Shown here in pieces: positions 5,920 through 6,319 of a DNA stretch of 6,319 bases. The DNA lies in NCBI GenBank assembly GCA_023433855.1, contig JAEYTV010000305.1, positions 1 to 6,319 on the forward strand. The letters are read 5' to 3'. The notes under the pieces are model-generated. The model had not been told where the DNA came from. It did not search any database and saw nothing but the letters and a program-made list of their open reading frames with translations. Position 1 is the stretch's first letter. Each line of letters opens with the position of its first letter. A program made the translations under genes and the position numbers. Source of the stretch: Pseudomonadota bacterium. Lineage in GTDB: Bacteria > Pseudomonadota > Alphaproteobacteria > Rhizobiales > Rhizobiaceae.

Positions 5920-6319
5920 ACAACGTCAACAACATGAAGAGGGCGATCCCCGACCGTCTGGGCACGAAAACATCCCGTCTCCTGGCGAGTTGGGAAGTGC
6001 TGCTCCTCGGTGTCGCAGTGCTGATCTTCATCTTCAACTCCCTTGCCTCACCCTACTTCCTGAACGCGTGGAACCTTTCCGACGCCACCTTCAACTTTAC
6101 GGAAAAGGCAATGGTCGCATTCGCGATGGCTCTGCTTATCGTGGCGGGGGAGATTGACCTGTCGGTCGCCGCCATCATAGCACTTGCTTCCACCGCGATG
6201 GGCGCCGCGGCCCAGGCCGGCGTCGGCACGCCCGGCCTGGTCGCGATCGGCATCGGCACGGGTCTCGCCTGCGGCGCCTTCAATGGCTTGCTCGTTTCGG
6301 CCCTGCGGCTACCCTCGAT
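5916..6319 (+). CDS. rhaQ: Rhamnose ABC transporter permease 2, N-terminal part (runs off right edge)
   Basis: The start ATG 5916 overlaps the rhaP stop in the motif ATGA, a classic sign of translational coupling and of equal production of two subunits. The frame is open for 134 codons to the window edge. A polar, basic N-terminus (residues 1-22, probably cytoplasmic) is followed by hydrophobic segments at about 26-41, 65-77, 83-98 and 107-128. The motif EIDLSVAAIIALAS (79-92) aligns with SIDLSVAANLALSG of RhaP, and GAFNGLLVSALRLPS (120-134) with its GAINGYLVWALQIPS, so the two permeases are paralogs of the BPD_transp_2 family. Roughly 200 further residues are expected to the right. In the R. 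leguminosarum order rhaU (mutarotase) and rhaK (kinase) would come next, outside this window. Confidence 0.9.
   Translation, partial: MNNVNNMKRAIPDRLGTKTSRLLASWEVLLLGVAVLIFIFNSLASPYFLNAWNLSDATFNFTEKAMVAFAMALLIVAGEIDLSVAAIIALASTAMGAAAQAGVGTPGLVAIGIGTGLACGAFNGLLVSALRLPS

Noticed and set aside
5768..6157. A 129-codon plus-strand frame spanning the rhaP-rhaQ junction
   Set aside because: It is out of frame with both permeases, Arg/Ser/Pro-rich, and lacks membrane segments or a ribosome site.
1..6319. Mobile element, CRISPR array, phage, toxin-antitoxin or defence genes
   Set aside because: No transposase, integrase, terminal inverted repeats, spaced direct-repeat array or defence-type domain is visible. 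Base composition and codon style look uniform across all genes.

Overview
The window is part of an L-rhamnose uptake and catabolism locus of the kind known from rhizobia. The base composition is GC-rich, Shine-Dalgarno sites are strong and purine-rich, and the gene order matches the rha cluster described in Rhizobium leguminosarum (rhaDI divergent from rhaRSTPQUK). This points to an alphaproteobacterium of the Rhizobiales (Rhizobium, Sinorhizobium, Agrobacterium or a close relative). I recognise the genes from their protein sequences and order. No database search was possible.

Layout, left to right. Bases 1-1253 (minus strand) carry the N-terminal 417 codons of rhaD, the rhamnulose-1-phosphate aldolase/lactaldehyde dehydrogenase, which runs off the left edge. 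Bases 1254-1454 are a divergent control region. It holds two oppositely oriented copies of TGATTGACA, each containing a perfect TTGACA box, plus a short dyad that is a candidate operator. On the plus strand follow rhaR (DeoR-family regulator), rhaS (periplasmic sugar-binding protein), rhaT (double ATPase), rhaP (permease) and the first 134 codons of rhaQ (second permease), which runs off the right edge. No intrinsic terminator is visible between these plus-strand genes. The gaps are 47, 71 and 9 bases, then a 4-base overlap, so rhaRSTPQ reads as one operon. No stretch over 300 bases lacks a gene.

How the genes work together: RhaS captures the sugar in the periplasm, RhaP and RhaQ form the membrane channel, and RhaT powers import (a CUT2-type ABC transporter). 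Isomerase, kinase and mutarotase genes expected outside the window would turn the sugar into L-rhamnulose 1-phosphate. RhaD then splits this into dihydroxyacetone phosphate and L-lactaldehyde, and oxidises the latter to lactate. RhaR probably represses both divergent transcripts, including its own, until an inducer derived from the pathway appears.

I looked for an undescribed system and did not find one: coding content is a conventional catabolic locus. The parts most worth a second look are non-coding: the paired repeats between rhaD and rhaR, and the GC-rich hairpin between rhaS and rhaT.
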